Shown here: piece by piece, positions 1 to 8,982 of the stretch | How the letters are laid out: each line of letters opens with the position of its first letter | Position numbering within the stretch: position 1 is the first letter of the stretch | From: Lachnospiraceae bacterium | GTDB taxonomy: Bacteria; Bacillota; Clostridia; Lachnospirales; Lachnospiraceae | Assembly: GCA_015057625.1 (NCBI GenBank) | Contig: SVDZ01000010.1 | Location: 1 to 64,000 of the forward strand | Direction of reading: 5' to 3' | Length of the DNA: 64,000 bases | Position numbers and translations under genes: made by a program | The notes under the pieces: model-generated | Told to the model about the DNA's origin: nothing | What the model saw: only the letters and a program-made list of their open reading frames with translations | The model's database searches: none

Positions 1-80
1 CTTGGCTCAGAAGAGTCATTGAGCAGGAAGCCCCTACTTCAAAATCATATTGATTTAAGTAGTGGGAGCATGTCACTCCT
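1..80 (+). mobile_element. Right end of an IS200/IS605-type element
   Basis: An imperfect hairpin lies at 32-66: CCCTACTT, a 17-base AT-rich loop, then AAGTAGTGGG, with one bulged base. It overlaps the last tnpB codons and is followed by GAGCATGTCAC. Subterminal single-strand hairpins of this sort mark the right end in this family. In active elements the same DNA encodes the 3' scaffold of the omega RNA, with the guide just outside the end. The exact cleavage site is not determined. Confidence 0.5.
3..53 (+). CDS. tnpB: 3' end of an IS200/IS605-family TnpB gene (partial)
   Basis: Only the last 16 codons are in the window. In frame they read ...IEQEAPTSKSY followed by TGA. The QEAPTS ending directly before an imperfect hairpin is what I recall of TnpB-type (RNA-guided nuclease) genes of IS200/IS605 elements, whose 3' end overlaps the right end of the element. 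Whether the full gene upstream is intact cannot be seen. The call rests on a very short peptide plus the hairpin, so it is moderate. Confidence 0.55.
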   Translation, partial: WLRRVIEQEAPTSKSY

Positions 81-126
81 CATCCATTATATATATGTGT
101 CTATACGCTGTCAAACAAATTCGACA

Positions 127-155
127 TTGCATTTCTTTTTTTTTAGGAGTATAAT
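127..155 (+). promoter_or_regulatory. Promoter of the thiamine operon
   Basis: A perfect -10 box TATAAT lies at 150-155, with a TTGCAT -35-like box at 127-132 and a 17-base spacer. Transcription would start about 8 bases downstream, just before the TPP riboswitch. The match to sigma-A is inferred from sequence alone. Confidence 0.5.
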
Positions 156-164
156 TTACCACAT

Positions 165-258
165 GTGGAAACGGGAGCCTGTGTTACACGCTGAGAGGAA
201 GGTAGGACCTTCGACCGTTATACCTGATTTGGATTATGCCAACGTAGGAATTCCCCCA
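165..258 (+). promoter_or_regulatory. TPP riboswitch (thi-box)
   Basis: The conserved thi-box strings are present in order: GGGAGCC (174-180), GCTGAGAGGAAGG (about 190-202), ACCTGATTTGGATTATGCC (about 222-240) and AACGTAGGAA (241-250). They form the pyrimidine- and pyrophosphate-sensor arms of the thiamine pyrophosphate aptamer. An intrinsic terminator follows at 314-347 and then thiS. This fits transcriptional attenuation: with TPP bound, the terminator forms and the operon is off. Confidence 0.93.
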
Positions 259-313
259 AAATCGACTATACTGCAATAAGATGTTTTTACTATCTTATCT
301 GACATATTAATTG

Positions 314-347
314 ACGGGAATTTACCTTTTTTGGTATTTCCCGTTTT
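314..347 (+). terminator. Riboswitch-controlled intrinsic terminator
   Basis: The stem pairs ACGGGAATTTACC with GGTATTTCCCGT around a T-rich loop and is followed by TTTTTG. It lies between the TPP aptamer and thiS, where the expression platform is expected. Confidence 0.8.
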
Positions 348-408
348 TGTTATCCACAATAAACCAAGTGAAAATCTGTGCGTGCACATTAATTTAGGAG
401 GAAAACAT

Positions 409-603
409 ATGCTGAAAATAAACGGCAACTTAGAAGATGTGGCTGGAATGACAGTTTCTGATTATTTAGAGAAAGCCAATTACGATATCAAACGTGTTGT
501 AGTTGAACGCAATGAAGAAATTGTTCCTAAAGCTGAATATGACAATGTCATTCTTAAAGATGATGATACTATAGAAGTTATAAGCTTTGTGGGAGGTGGC
601 TGA
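409..603 (+). CDS. thiS: Sulfur carrier protein ThiS
   Basis: The 64-residue product has the ubiquitin-like ThiS fold pattern and ends in VGGG, the Gly-Gly tail that ThiF adenylates and that later carries the thiocarboxylate sulfur for thiazole synthesis. The ATG at 409 is preceded by TAGGAGGAAAACAT, a strong ribosome site; an upstream in-frame extension into the terminator is not plausible. It is the first gene of the operon and thiF begins one base after its stop, so translation is probably coupled. Confidence 0.93.
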   Translation: MLKINGNLEDVAGMTVSDYLEKANYDIKRVVVERNEEIVPKAEYDNVILKDDDTIEVISFVGGG

Positions 604-604
604 T

Positions 605-1234
605 ATGATACCAACCAAAGAAGAATTCACTAAAGCTTTAGCTTCAAAACACGGTAAAGCTCTTCAGGAAAAATTGGGAAAAGCAACCGTCGCCGTATGC
701 GGTGCGGGCGGTCTTGGCTCAAACATTTCCATCGCCCTTGCAAGAACGGGCATTGGTAAGCTTATAATAATTGATTTTGACAAAGTCGAAATCACTAATC
801 TAAACAGGCAGCAGTACAAAGTCAGCCAGCTTGGTGAGTACAAGGCCGAAGCTCTTGCTTCAAACCTCAAAGAAATTGCTCCCTACGTGGAAGTTGAAAC
901 TCACAACATTCTTATAACTGCAGAAAATGCAGTGGAGCTTCTTGAAAGCGCCGACATAATATGTGAGGCCTTTGACAAAGCTGAAAATAAGGCAATGCTC
1001 ACAAATGTAGTTCTTGAACAACTGCCTGAAAAATACTACGTGGCAGGTTCCGGTATGGCAGGACTTGACAGTGCCAACAATATTAAAACAAGAAAACTAA
1101 CAGAGAAATTTTTTCTCTGCGGCGATACTGTCAGCGATATTGCAACTGAAGAAAGCCTCGTGGCTCCAAGAGTTCTTCTCTGCGCAGCTCACCAGGCTCA
1201 CACAGTCGTCCGCATAATCGCAGGGGAGTCATAG
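605..1234 (+). CDS. thiF: ThiS adenylyltransferase ThiF
   Basis: The 209-residue product is an E1-like activating enzyme that adenylates the ThiS C-terminus with ATP. Visible motifs are the nucleotide-binding loop GAGGLGSN (about residues 34-41), an acidic strand end IDFD, and NLNRQQY, the Arg/Asn region that contacts ATP. It is the short ThiF type, without a rhodanese or MoeZ-like extension. The ATG at 605 is chosen because it follows GGAGGTGGC in the thiS tail; an earlier TTG would overlap thiS and lacks a ribosome site. Confidence 0.9.
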   Translation: MIPTKEEFTKALASKHGKALQEKLGKATVAVCGAGGLGSNISIALARTGIGKLIIIDFDKVEITNLNRQQYKVSQLGEYKAEALASNLKEIAPYVEVETHNILITAENAVELLESADIICEAFDKAENKAMLTNVVLEQLPEKYYVAGSGMAGLDSANNIKTRKLTEKFFLCGDTVSDIATEESLVAPRVLLCAAHQAHTVVRIIAGES

Positions 1235-1302
1235 TTATGAGGTAACAGCATCGTTATGGGAAAAGCTATATTTCAAAAAGTATAAATATAAGAGGTGTTA
1301 TA

Positions 1303-2073
1303 ATGAACAACGATAAACTTATTATAGGCGGTCATGAGTTTAACTCCCGCTTCATTCTCGGTTCGGGTAAGTACTCAATGAGCCTCATTGAATCAGCTAT
1401 TAAAGATGCAGGTGCAGAAATTATTACTTTAGCTGTGCGCCGCGCCAATACAAAAGATCAGGAAAATATTCTTGACTTTATTCCAAAGGGAGTTACCCTT
1501 CTCCCTAATACAAGCGGTGCAAGAAATGCTAATGAAGCTGTAAGAATTGCGCGTATTGCAAGAGAACTTGGATGTGGTAATTTTGTTAAGATCGAGATTA
1601 TGAGAGATACCAAATATCTTCTCCCTGACAATCAGGAGACTATTAAGGCAACTGAAATACTTGCAAATGAAGGATTTGTGGTTATGCCTTATATGTACCC
1701 GGATCTTAATACAGCAAGAGATCTTGTTAATGCCGGAGCTTCAGCAGTTATGCCTCTCGCCTCACCAATTGGTTCTAACAAGGGACTTGCCACAAAAGAT
1801 TTTATACAGATTCTTATTGATGAGATTGATTTACCAATAATTGTTGATGCGGGTATTGGACGTCCATCCCAGGCATGTGAGGCTATGGAAATGGGCGCTG
1901 CCGCAATTATGGCAAACACTGCACTTGCCACTGCAGGAAATCTTCCATTGATGGCATCGGCTTTCAAGCAAGCCATTGAAGCCGGAAGAAGCGCTTACCT
2001 TGCAGGACTTGGTAGAGTTCTTACTCGAGGTGCTTCATCATCAGATCCTCTTACAGGATTCCTTCGAGATTAG
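1303..2073 (+). CDS. thiG: Thiazole synthase ThiG
   Basis: The 256-residue TIM-barrel enzyme condenses deoxyxylulose 5-phosphate, ThiS-thiocarboxylate and dehydroglycine into the thiazole phosphate. Family strings are clear: FILGSGKY near the N-terminus, the FVKIEIMRD segment expected to hold the Schiff-base lysine, and the phosphate-binding [11 protein letters not shown] with the following MANTALA. AGAGGTG lies 5 bases before the ATG. A 68-base gap separates it from thiF; thiH starts 11 bases after the stop. Confidence 0.95.
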   Translation: MNNDKLIIGGHEFNSRFILGSGKYSMSLIESAIKDAGAEIITLAVRRANTKDQENILDFIPKGVTLLPNTSGARNANEAVRIARIARELGCGNFVKIEIMRDTKYLLPDNQETIKATEILANEGFVVMPYMYPDLNTARDLVNAGASAVMPLASPIGSNKGLATKDFIQILIDEIDLPIIVDAGIGRPSQACEAMEMGAAAIMANTALATAGNLPLMASAFKQAIEAGRSAYLAGLGRVLTRGASSSDPLTGFLRD

Positions 2074-2084
2074 AGAGGTGCGCA

Positions 2085-3338
2085 ATGAAAAATGAATTTT
2101 TTGTAGACTCAGAGCATCTATCTGAAGAAGCTCTCAGACACAAACATGAACTTGAAAACAATCCGGCTTCGAGAACTAATCATATGGAATATATGCCAGG
2201 CATGGAACAGATTGAATCTGATGTATGTGAAAATGTCATGTCTCATATGCATTCTTTTGACTATTCGAAATATACTGCAAAGGATGTCAGAGCCGCACTT
2301 GAACATGACGTGTGCTCCGTTGAGGATTTCAAAGCATTACTCTCACCTGCTGCTGAACCATTTTTAGAGGAAATGGCTCAGAGGGCAAGACTTGAGACAA
2401 GTAAGCATTTCGGCAATACTGTATATTTATTTACACCCCTTTACATTGCCAATTACTGTGAAAACTACTGTGTTTACTGTGGTTTCAACTGCTACAACCA
2501 CATTAATCGTATGAAGCTTTCAATGGAACAGATTGAAAAAGAAATGAAAGTCATCGCTGACAGTGGAATGGAAGAGATTCTGATTCTGACCGGTGAAAGC
2601 CGCGTACAAAGCGATGTTAAATATATTGGCGAAGCCTGTAAATTGGCTAGAAAATATTTCAGAATGGTTGGTATTGAAGTATATCCAGTCAATACAGACG
2701 AATACAAATATCTCCACGAATGCGGTGCTGACTATGTCACTGTGTTCCAGGAAACTTATGACACTGACAAATATGAGACACTTCATCTTCTCGGCCACAA
2801 GCGCGTTTGGCCATACAGATTTGATGCTCAGGAGCGTGCCCTAAGGGGCGGTATGCGAGGCGTCGCTTTTTCTGCATTACTTGGGCTTTCTGATTTTAGA
2901 AAGGATGCCCTTGCCACTGCACTTCACGTCTATTTTCTCCAGAGAAAATATCCGCATGCTGAAATGTCACTTTCGTGTCCAAGACTTCGTCCGATTATCA
3001 ATAACGACAAAATCAATCCACTCGATGTTCACGAAAAACAATTGTGCCAGATAATCTGTGCATACCGAATATTCCTACCTTATGTTGGAATTACAGTTTC
3101 TTCCAGAGAGAGTGCACAGTTCCGTGACGGCATTGTAAAGATTGCTGCAACAAAAGTATCTGCCGGCGTGTCCACAGGAATTGGTGACCACGAAAGCAAA
3201 TACACAGGGGCAGACACAGATGAACTTCAAGGTGACGAGCAGTTTGAGATTGCAGACAACAGAAGTCTTGACACTATGTACGACGACATTTCCGGCGAAG
3301 GACTTCAGCCGGTGTTAAACGACTACTTATATATGTAA
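2085..3338 (+). CDS. thiH: 2-iminoacetate synthase ThiH (radical SAM)
   Basis: The 417-residue enzyme cleaves tyrosine by radical SAM chemistry to give dehydroglycine for ThiG and p-cresol. The cluster-binding motif CENYCVYC (CX3CX2C) is present at about residues 125-132, followed by the SAM-binding pattern LTGESR. Length is normal for ThiH. Using ThiH rather than the oxygen-dependent glycine oxidase ThiO suits an anaerobe. The ribosome site is GAGAGGTGC, just before the ATG. Confidence 0.95.
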   Translation: MKNEFFVDSEHLSEEALRHKHELENNPASRTNHMEYMPGMEQIESDVCENVMSHMHSFDYSKYTAKDVRAALEHDVCSVEDFKALLSPAAEPFLEEMAQRARLETSKHFGNTVYLFTPLYIANYCENYCVYCGFNCYNHINRMKLSMEQIEKEMKVIADSGMEEILILTGESRVQSDVKYIGEACKLARKYFRMVGIEVYPVNTDEYKYLHECGADYVTVFQETYDTDKYETLHLLGHKRVWPYRFDAQERALRGGMRGVAFSALLGLSDFRKDALATALHVYFLQRKYPHAEMSLSCPRLRPIINNDKINPLDVHEKQLCQIICAYRIFLPYVGITVSSRESAQFRDGIVKIAATKVSAGVSTGIGDHESKYTGADTDELQGDEQFEIADNRSLDTMYDDISGEGLQPVLNDYLYM

Positions 3339-3355
3339 ATTACCAAGGAGTTTTT

Positions 3356-4000
3356 ATGAGAGAGTTTAATAGTTTATTTTACTTTATAACTGACAGTTCC
3401 AATTATGGTGAGGAGGAATTCTTAAAAAGAGTGGAGCAGGCACTTAAAGGCGGAGTGACTCTGATTCAGCTTAGAGAAAAGAATAAAACCACTCGCGAAT
3501 ATATAGACCTCGCAGAGAAGGTGCACGCAATTACAAAGAAATACAATGTACCACTCATTATTGATGACAGAGTAGATGTGGCCCAGGCTATTCACGCCGA
3601 AGGTGTACACCTTGGTCAGACTGATATGCCAATCAAAACTGCAAGAGAAATACTTGGAGACGATATTATTATCGGAGCCACTACCAAAACTGTCCCTCAG
3701 GCGCTTGAAGCCTACGAGCAGGGGGCTGACTATTTGGGAGTTGGCGCTATTTTCCCAACAACTACGAAAGTAAAAACTGTACTTACATCAACTGATACAT
3801 TGCGAGACATCTGCAACGCAGTTCCCATACCCGTAAATGCCATCGGCGGACTGAACAAGGGCAACGTTGATGTGCTCAAAGGTATACCTATTGCCGGAGT
3901 ATGTGTTGTTTCAGCAGTAATGAAAGCTGACAATCCTCAGACAGCCGCAACTGAACTTGTTGCAAAAATAAAATCCGATATAATCACTGATATCAAATAA
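3356..4000 (+). CDS. thiE: Thiamine phosphate synthase ThiE
   Basis: The 214-residue TIM-barrel enzyme joins HMP-pyrophosphate with thiazole phosphate to make thiamine phosphate. Family signatures seen are QLREKN, IDDRVDVA, GVHLGQTDM, GATTKT, LGVGAIFPTTTK and AIGGL. It has an AAGGAG ribosome site and begins 17 bases after thiH. It is the last gene of the operon and ends at a strong bidirectional terminator. No pyrimidine-branch genes (thiC, thiD) are adjacent. Confidence 0.95.
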   Translation: MREFNSLFYFITDSSNYGEEEFLKRVEQALKGGVTLIQLREKNKTTREYIDLAEKVHAITKKYNVPLIIDDRVDVAQAIHAEGVHLGQTDMPIKTAREILGDDIIIGATTKTVPQALEAYEQGADYLGVGAIFPTTTKVKTVLTSTDTLRDICNAVPIPVNAIGGLNKGNVDVLKGIPIAGVCVVSAVMKADNPQTAATELVAKIKSDIITDIK

Positions 4001-4002
4001 CA

Positions 4003-4052
4003 AAAAAACAACCAAATCTGAAGTTTCACCACTTCAATTTTGGTTGTTTTTT
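4003..4052. terminator. Bidirectional terminator between thiE and the converging gene
   Basis: A long stem pairs AAAACAACCAAA with TTTGGTTGTTTT, with an inner TGAAGT/ACTTCA arm. A-tracts and T-tracts flank it on both sides, so it can stop transcription from thiE (+) and from the membrane-protein gene on the minus strand. Confidence 0.85.
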
Positions 4053-4054
4053 AT

Positions 4055-4828
4055 TTATCTGAGGAATTCTGCTCTTCTCTCATCAAGAGTTTTTGGTCTT
4101 TCCTCTTTCTTAGGTTCTTCAGTTACTACCGGCTGTACAGTAGGAACTTTAGGTGCTTTCATTTTCATTCCCATGCCAGGAACTTTAATTTTCTTTTCTT
4201 CCACTGCAGGAACTGCCTGCACCACTTTCTTTATCTTAGTGTTCTTTTCCGGATATTTTTCAGCTAATTCAATATTAGAATTTCCGATAGACTCTACCAT
4301 ATCATAATCATAAACATTGAGAATATATATACCCTTGAGAGAACGATTCTGAATCTTAAGTAAAAATCCCTGTTCTCCGGGTGTAGAAGTCTCCTCAAGT
4401 CCATCCGAAAAAAATACAGATCCTGTATTAAGAAAGCCGTCAATAATACTCTGATACTTTTCAACAAATCCTACGTCTGTAAAGTTAATCTGTTCAATAG
4501 TACGCTTAAAGTCACCTCCACAACGATAAACCGCTTTGTTACTTACAATATAATACGTGTTTGTGTATTCGAGGACTCCTCTGACTACGCAGTACAAATA
4601 CCACAAGAGTGCCACAAAGAAAAGTAATTTAAAAATAATGTTTGCGATATTTGAGGTTCCCCCAACCAAGCTGCCAAGAATTTTGATACCCACAACTCCC
4701 CAAAGATTCAGATTAACAAATATGGAGATTAACCTTGTTTTGACATCAGGTTTTCCCTCCCAACATACCTGTTCATCATCATCTAGTATTTCGTCCAATA
4801 CTGTTTCGATATTGTGTTTTGACAACAT
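4055..4828 (-). CDS. Membrane protein with bacterial PH-like domain
   Basis: The 257-residue product has two hydrophobic segments (about residues 31-50 and 62-84) followed directly by a region (about 85-190) with the YYIVSNKAVYRCGG pattern typical of bacterial PH (bPH2/DUF304) membrane proteins. The C-terminal 60 residues are a Lys/Pro/Glu-rich, probably disordered tail ending TLDERRAEFLR. AAGGAGG lies before the ATG. It is monocistronic and converges on the thi operon. The exact function is unknown. Confidence 0.6.
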   Translation of the reverse strand: MLSKHNIETVLDEILDDDEQVCWEGKPDVKTRLISIFVNLNLWGVVGIKILGSLVGGTSNIANIIFKLLFFVALLWYLYCVVRGVLEYTNTYYIVSNKAVYRCGGDFKRTIEQINFTDVGFVEKYQSIIDGFLNTGSVFFSDGLEETSTPGEQGFLLKIQNRSLKGIYILNVYDYDMVESIGNSNIELAEKYPEKNTKIKKVVQAVPAVEEKKIKVPGMGMKMKAPKVPTVQPVVTEEPKKEERPKTLDERRAEFLR

Positions 4829-4902
4829 GTTTTCTTTGCCTCCTTAAAATATTAATTAAAACCGTACCTTCTCCTTGAAAACAAGGCATTTTAATTTAAT
4901 AC

Positions 4903-4932
4903 ATTATATCACTATTTTTCCTTATTTTTCAA
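4903..4932 (-). promoter_or_regulatory. Promoter for the PH-like membrane protein gene
   Basis: On the minus strand TTGAAA (4927-4932) is followed after 18 bases by TATAAT (4903-4908), about 75 bases upstream of the ATG at 4828. The rest of the gap to 5053 is AT-rich with nothing else recognised. Confidence 0.5.
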
Positions 4933-5053
4933 TTGTATATTGATTAAAAATATAAAAATTTCACATTTATGTCAACTTTCTGTTTTTTTGTCACTATTCA
5001 GCAGGATGTGCGATAAAAACACATTGTTTTTTGTTTTTCCTAAATAACAACAA

Positions 5054-5093
5054 GAAGACGAATGACATTTCTGTTGAAATGACATTCGCCTTC
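5054..5093 (-). terminator. Terminator of the CotH-like gene
   Basis: An 18-bp stem (minus strand GAAGGCGAATGTCATTTC pairing with GAAATGTCATTCGTCTTC) closes a short loop and is followed by a T-rich stretch. It lies 34 bases past the stop codon. Confidence 0.8.
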
Positions 5094-5126
5094 TGAATCA
5101 AGAACTATTAACGAGTTCTTCAATTA

Positions 5127-8100
5127 TTATTTAATTTTAATCTTTTTAATATCAGACCACTCGCCAAGTGTAATTACATTACCTTCTTTCTTGATTGCTC
5201 TGACTCTTACATATAATTTCTTCTTATTCTTAAGCTTAGCAGACTTGATAGAAACTTTAAGTTTCTGTGTCTCTTTCTTTACAAGTGCCTTAATGTTCTT
5301 CTTTGCATTCTTCTTAGATTTGTAGATTGCAATTTCGTATGCATTTGCATTCTTAGCTTTCTTAATTGTAAGTTTAACTTTCTTTGAAGCTTTCTTCTTA
5401 CTGCTTACTTTCTTAATTGTTGCCTTTTCAGGATCCTTTGAAACAGTTGTAGCTGCTACAGTAGTTGTCTCTTCTACAGTTGTTGCCTCCTCCTGAGTTG
5501 TCTCTTCTACATTTGTTGTCTCCTCCTGAGCTTTATCGTCAACAACGTTAACCTCAACTTTCTTTTTAAGTTTCTTCCCATCTTCATCCCAAGTAATTAC
5601 AATTACATAAGCTTTTCCTTCTGCATTTGCAACTAAAGCACCATTATCATTTACTTCAACAATATCATCATCTGTTGAAACAAACTGAATAATAGTATAG
5701 TCATAATATGGATGAATTCCCTCTTCTGTAAACTTAAAATCGAGGTTGCCGTATTCGCCAGGCTTTAATTCAACTGAATCAACAGTTTCAAACTTCATAT
5801 CACGAGAAAGATTTTCTTCTGCATCATAATCAAATGGTACTACAGTGATTTTGCATTCTAATTCTCCTGCCTTACATGTAACCTCAATTGGGTCTAACTC
5901 ATATGTACCAATTTCACTGTCATTTGTCTCAATATCATCTCCATACATATTATATGTGTATGTAATATCATCTTTATTTGCATTGAATGGATATACATTG
6001 ATAAATTGTGAAATATCGATAGTTTCATATGAATATCCATTATCAACCCATGTATTCTCATAACTGTCATAGTATCCGTCACTGAACAACGGAAGATAAA
6101 CTACACTCTGAGCAGCTTCAAGCTTATCGATATATACATAATCTGACTCTGGAATAAATTTTGCATGCATTTCAAATGCATAAACCATATCTCCTTCATA
6201 ATCCCAGGCAAATGGGAATGTATTTTTAGTTAATCTCTGCTCCTCGCCTTCTTCATCTGTGTAATACCAACCTACAAACTTAAATCCTTCTTTTACAGGA
6301 TTTTCCGGAATATCAACGATTTCCCATTCATCTTCATCAAATGTAGCAAATCCATATTCCTCTTCATCTACATAGAATGGAATAGCAGGATAGTCATAGT
6401 ACCAATTTCCACCTTCAAATGTGTCGATTTCTTCAATGCTTGCATCAGCCCATCTTTTACCAACGCTGATATAATGTTTAATTCTTTCTACTTCGTTGAA
6501 ATAGTTAAGTGTATACGGATCATCATAATCATCTACTAATCCTTCCATATCGTCGCCACCCCAGTAGCCTTCGCCATCCATAAGATAATTGCTTGCTACC
6601 TGGTAATTTGCTAATGCTGAATAGTATAACTGTTCTGCGTACTGATCGATGATACCACCGTCAGAAATCATATCTTCAAGGATTCCTGATAATACATTCC
6701 ATCTCTCAACGACTTTGTCTTTGAATTCTTTATCATTCTTAATTAATGTTTCAAACCATGGCATTCTGCCTATCATATCGAAGCTTTCAGTTCCACCCTG
6801 GCCGGTAAAGTTAGTACTGTAAGCTCCCCAGGCAACGAAATCGAAATCCCATACAGGACCCCAGAATAACTTTCCATCTCTTTCTTTGTAAAGATATGTA
6901 CTTCCTGAACCAAACGCATCACCATTCTTAGAGAATTCCTGAAGTAAGTAGTAGTCAATATATGACTGCTCGTCCATATAATCTCTCCATGTCTTTCCTT
7001 CCGGAAGAGTATATGAAGGGCCTTCGTCATCTATCTCTTCGTCATCGTCGCCTTCTTCAGTACCAACTTCAGTTTTACCTTCAATTTCTTCGTCACCATC
7101 GCCATCTTCATCGTCTTTAATTGTGTCGTTTACAAGTAAATTTAATTCATTTAAGTACTGATCAAGATATGCAACCTGCGCTTCCTTTGCATCTTCAGGA
7201 TAACTGCTATCATATTCAGGCTTGTCAATTTTGAATGTGTATCCGTCAATATCAAAGTAAGGAACATTCTCATCATCTCCTACGAGCCATGAATCACCCA
7301 TTGCAAGCAAATATCCACCTGATATTTCAGGTAATGTTGAAGCTGGATCTTCTTCAAGATCGTCAATATTGACATTTGCTTTTCCGATTCTTACATGCTG
7401 TGAAAGCTGGTAACTACCATAGTAAACACCTGAGATAACTACATCTACAAAAACGCTCTTTGGTGTGTACTCTAATCCAAGCTTCTCAGCCATGTAGAAT
7501 GTCATTTTGTTTCTCATTAATGAGTAATCAAAATAGTTTGCAAGTAATACCCAGTGTTTGCTCTTACCCATACCAAAAAGATCTGTTGATTTATCAAGTT
7601 TAATCTTGTATGGTTTCTTGCTCTGAAGCCATGTAGAATTTCCTCTACCTCTTAAATAGTCAAGCTCATAAGTAGCGTCCTTCATTGGTGTTCCATCAAC
7701 TGAGTACTCTGAAACATAACCATCAGGAACTTTAACGTGCATATCGCCGTAACCCATTGTAGTATGTAATTCAGAACCGTTGATATTTTCAATTGTGTTA
7801 ATCTCATTATCAAGATCGAACTCGAGAACAGGTGTGCTTCCCTCTGTGAAGAACATTCCTTCGAGATATAAATTAGCTTTTACACCGGACTTTGCAATAA
7901 TATTTCCACCTTCATCCAATGCACTGTTTGCTACGAATGTTAAGTAGATATGACCTTTTCCTTTGAGTTCTTCTGCAGCATCTCTAAGATCAACTGTACG
8001 GTTAGGTGTCTCTTCCCAATCCTCATTTGCTGTTCTCTTGATAGCGAATGAAGCAAATGGCTTTTCTGCTTCTCCAAAGAATAAATATGCTGTACCTTTT

Positions 8101-8570
8101 GTCTTCTTGTCTGCAAGCATATTGTAAACAAGACGTCCAACATTTAAATCACCAAAATCAAACTCGCCAAGATCGAACTTTCCTCTTGCAAGAGCGCCTG
8201 TATCGATCTTCTGAATTGAAAGACCTTCATTACCAGCTGAAGAAGTAACTGTATCAACTGTCATCTTTGGTGCTGCTTCACCTTCCTCGAGTGCAAATAC
8301 AGGATCCTCTAAATTTCCTTCTGTAAAATCCTCTGCAAAGTTATGTCTGATGAATGCATTTGGTACTCCAAGCGCAACCGCCTCATCAATAACTTCCTGT
8401 TTGTGAATTGCAGTATAATCTACGCTTTCACCTGATTCATCTTCTGAACCATAATAATAGTCGTCTTCTGCATTTGCATATACATTTGCCGGCTGTCCAA
8501 TGTATGTCTGTGGAACCATACCAACAGTAAGTGCTGCTGCAAGACCTAAAGCAATAATTTGTTTTCTCAT
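5127..8570 (-). CDS. Secreted CotH-family protein kinase with InlB-type repeat
   Basis: The 1147-residue product starts at the ATG at 8570, behind AAAGGGG; its N-terminus MRKQIIALGLAAALTVGMV is a signal peptide. The CotH kinase core (about residues 300-590) shows RGRGNSTW, KKPYKIKLDK and GPVWDFDFVAWG, the conserved glycine-loop, lysine and metal-binding aspartate regions of this atypical secreted kinase family, so it looks active. An acidic, probably calcium-binding insert interrupts it around residues 500-530. Next comes an InlB/Listeria-Bacteroides-type repeat (VKEGFKFVGWYY), an Ig-like part, an ETT-rich linker and a very Lys-rich C-terminal domain. It lies directly downstream of the giant surface-protein gene on the same strand. 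Confidence 0.85.
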   Translation of the reverse strand: MRKQIIALGLAAALTVGMVPQTYIGQPANVYANAEDDYYYGSEDESGESVDYTAIHKQEVIDEAVALGVPNAFIRHNFAEDFTEGNLEDPVFALEEGEAAPKMTVDTVTSSAGNEGLSIQKIDTGALARGKFDLGEFDFGDLNVGRLVYNMLADKKTKGTAYLFFGEAEKPFASFAIKRTANEDWEETPNRTVDLRDAAEELKGKGHIYLTFVANSALDEGGNIIAKSGVKANLYLEGMFFTEGSTPVLEFDLDNEINTIENINGSELHTTMGYGDMHVKVPDGYVSEYSVDGTPMKDATYELDYLRGRGNSTWLQSKKPYKIKLDKSTDLFGMGKSKHWVLLANYFDYSLMRNKMTFYMAEKLGLEYTPKSVFVDVVISGVYYGSYQLSQHVRIGKANVNIDDLEEDPASTLPEISGGYLLAMGDSWLVGDDENVPYFDIDGYTFKIDKPEYDSSYPEDAKEAQVAYLDQYLNELNLLVNDTIKDDEDGDGDEEIEGKTEVGTEEGDDDEEIDDEGPSYTLPEGKTWRDYMDEQSYIDYYLLQEFSKNGDAFGSGSTYLYKERDGKLFWGPVWDFDFVAWGAYSTNFTGQGGTESFDMIGRMPWFETLIKNDKEFKDKVVERWNVLSGILEDMISDGGIIDQYAEQLYYSALANYQVASNYLMDGEGYWGGDDMEGLVDDYDDPYTLNYFNEVERIKHYISVGKRWADASIEEIDTFEGGNWYYDYPAIPFYVDEEEYGFATFDEDEWEIVDIPENPVKEGFKFVGWYYTDEEGEEQRLTKNTFPFAWDYEGDMVYAFEMHAKFIPESDYVYIDKLEAAQSVVYLPLFSDGYYDSYENTWVDNGYSYETIDISQFINVYPFNANKDDITYTYNMYGDDIETNDSEIGTYELDPIEVTCKAGELECKITVVPFDYDAEENLSRDMKFETVDSVELKPGEYGNLDFKFTEEGIHPYYDYTIIQFVSTDDDIVEVNDNGALVANAEGKAYVIVITWDEDGKKLKKKVEVNVVDDKAQEETTNVEETTQEEATTVEETTTVAATTVSKDPEKATIKKVSSKKKASKKVKLTIKKAKNANAYEIAIYKSKKNAKKNIKALVKKETQKLKVSIKSAKLKNKKKLYVRVRAIKKEGNVITLGEWSDIKKIKIK

Positions 8571-8890
8571 AAGAAACCCCTTTCTTTTAATTATTTGTTT
8601 GCCACAAAATGGCATTTTTTAATTGCCTATACGTATTATTTTATTTGATTTCCAACCTAACTTCAACTCATTATTGTCAACTAAAAATTAAGATTTCATT
8701 AATAATTTGCAATAAAACTTTTATTCGCTACGTTTAAATATTATGATGAATAATATGACAACTAAAATACCCTCTTTTTAGAAGTCATTATTATGGAAAG
8801 CGAGGTAGCAAATTATGCAGCGACGACGTTTAAGTTTATTGACATTGGCTGATAATTTAAACAAAAACTAGGTTGGGATGAAAAACAAAG
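8571..8890. other. Upstream gap of the CotH-like gene
   Basis: This AT-rich gap holds the ribosome site of the CotH gene and a GC-richer patch near 8800-8860. On the plus strand only very short open frames (under 20 codons) exist. I see no RNA gene; it is probably promoter and leader DNA. Confidence 0.3.
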
Positions 8891-8932
8891 GGCTGTTACG
8901 CCGGTGATGAATTAATCACTTGCGTAACAGCC
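8891..8932. terminator. Terminator of the giant surface-protein gene
   Basis: A perfect GGCTGTTACGC / GCGTAACAGCC stem encloses an inner GTGAT/ATCAC arm. T-runs lie on both sides (CTTTGTTTTT on the minus strand), 50 bases after the stop codon. Confidence 0.85.
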
Positions 8933-8982
8933 TTTTTAGTTAATAATTAAATATAATGTTTTGAGCTAAATAATTCAATTCG

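Noticed and set aside
8800..8870. Short plus-strand peptides (under 20 codons) in the GC-richer patch
   Set aside because: No ribosome site, no recognisable family, overlapping stops; not reportable as genes.
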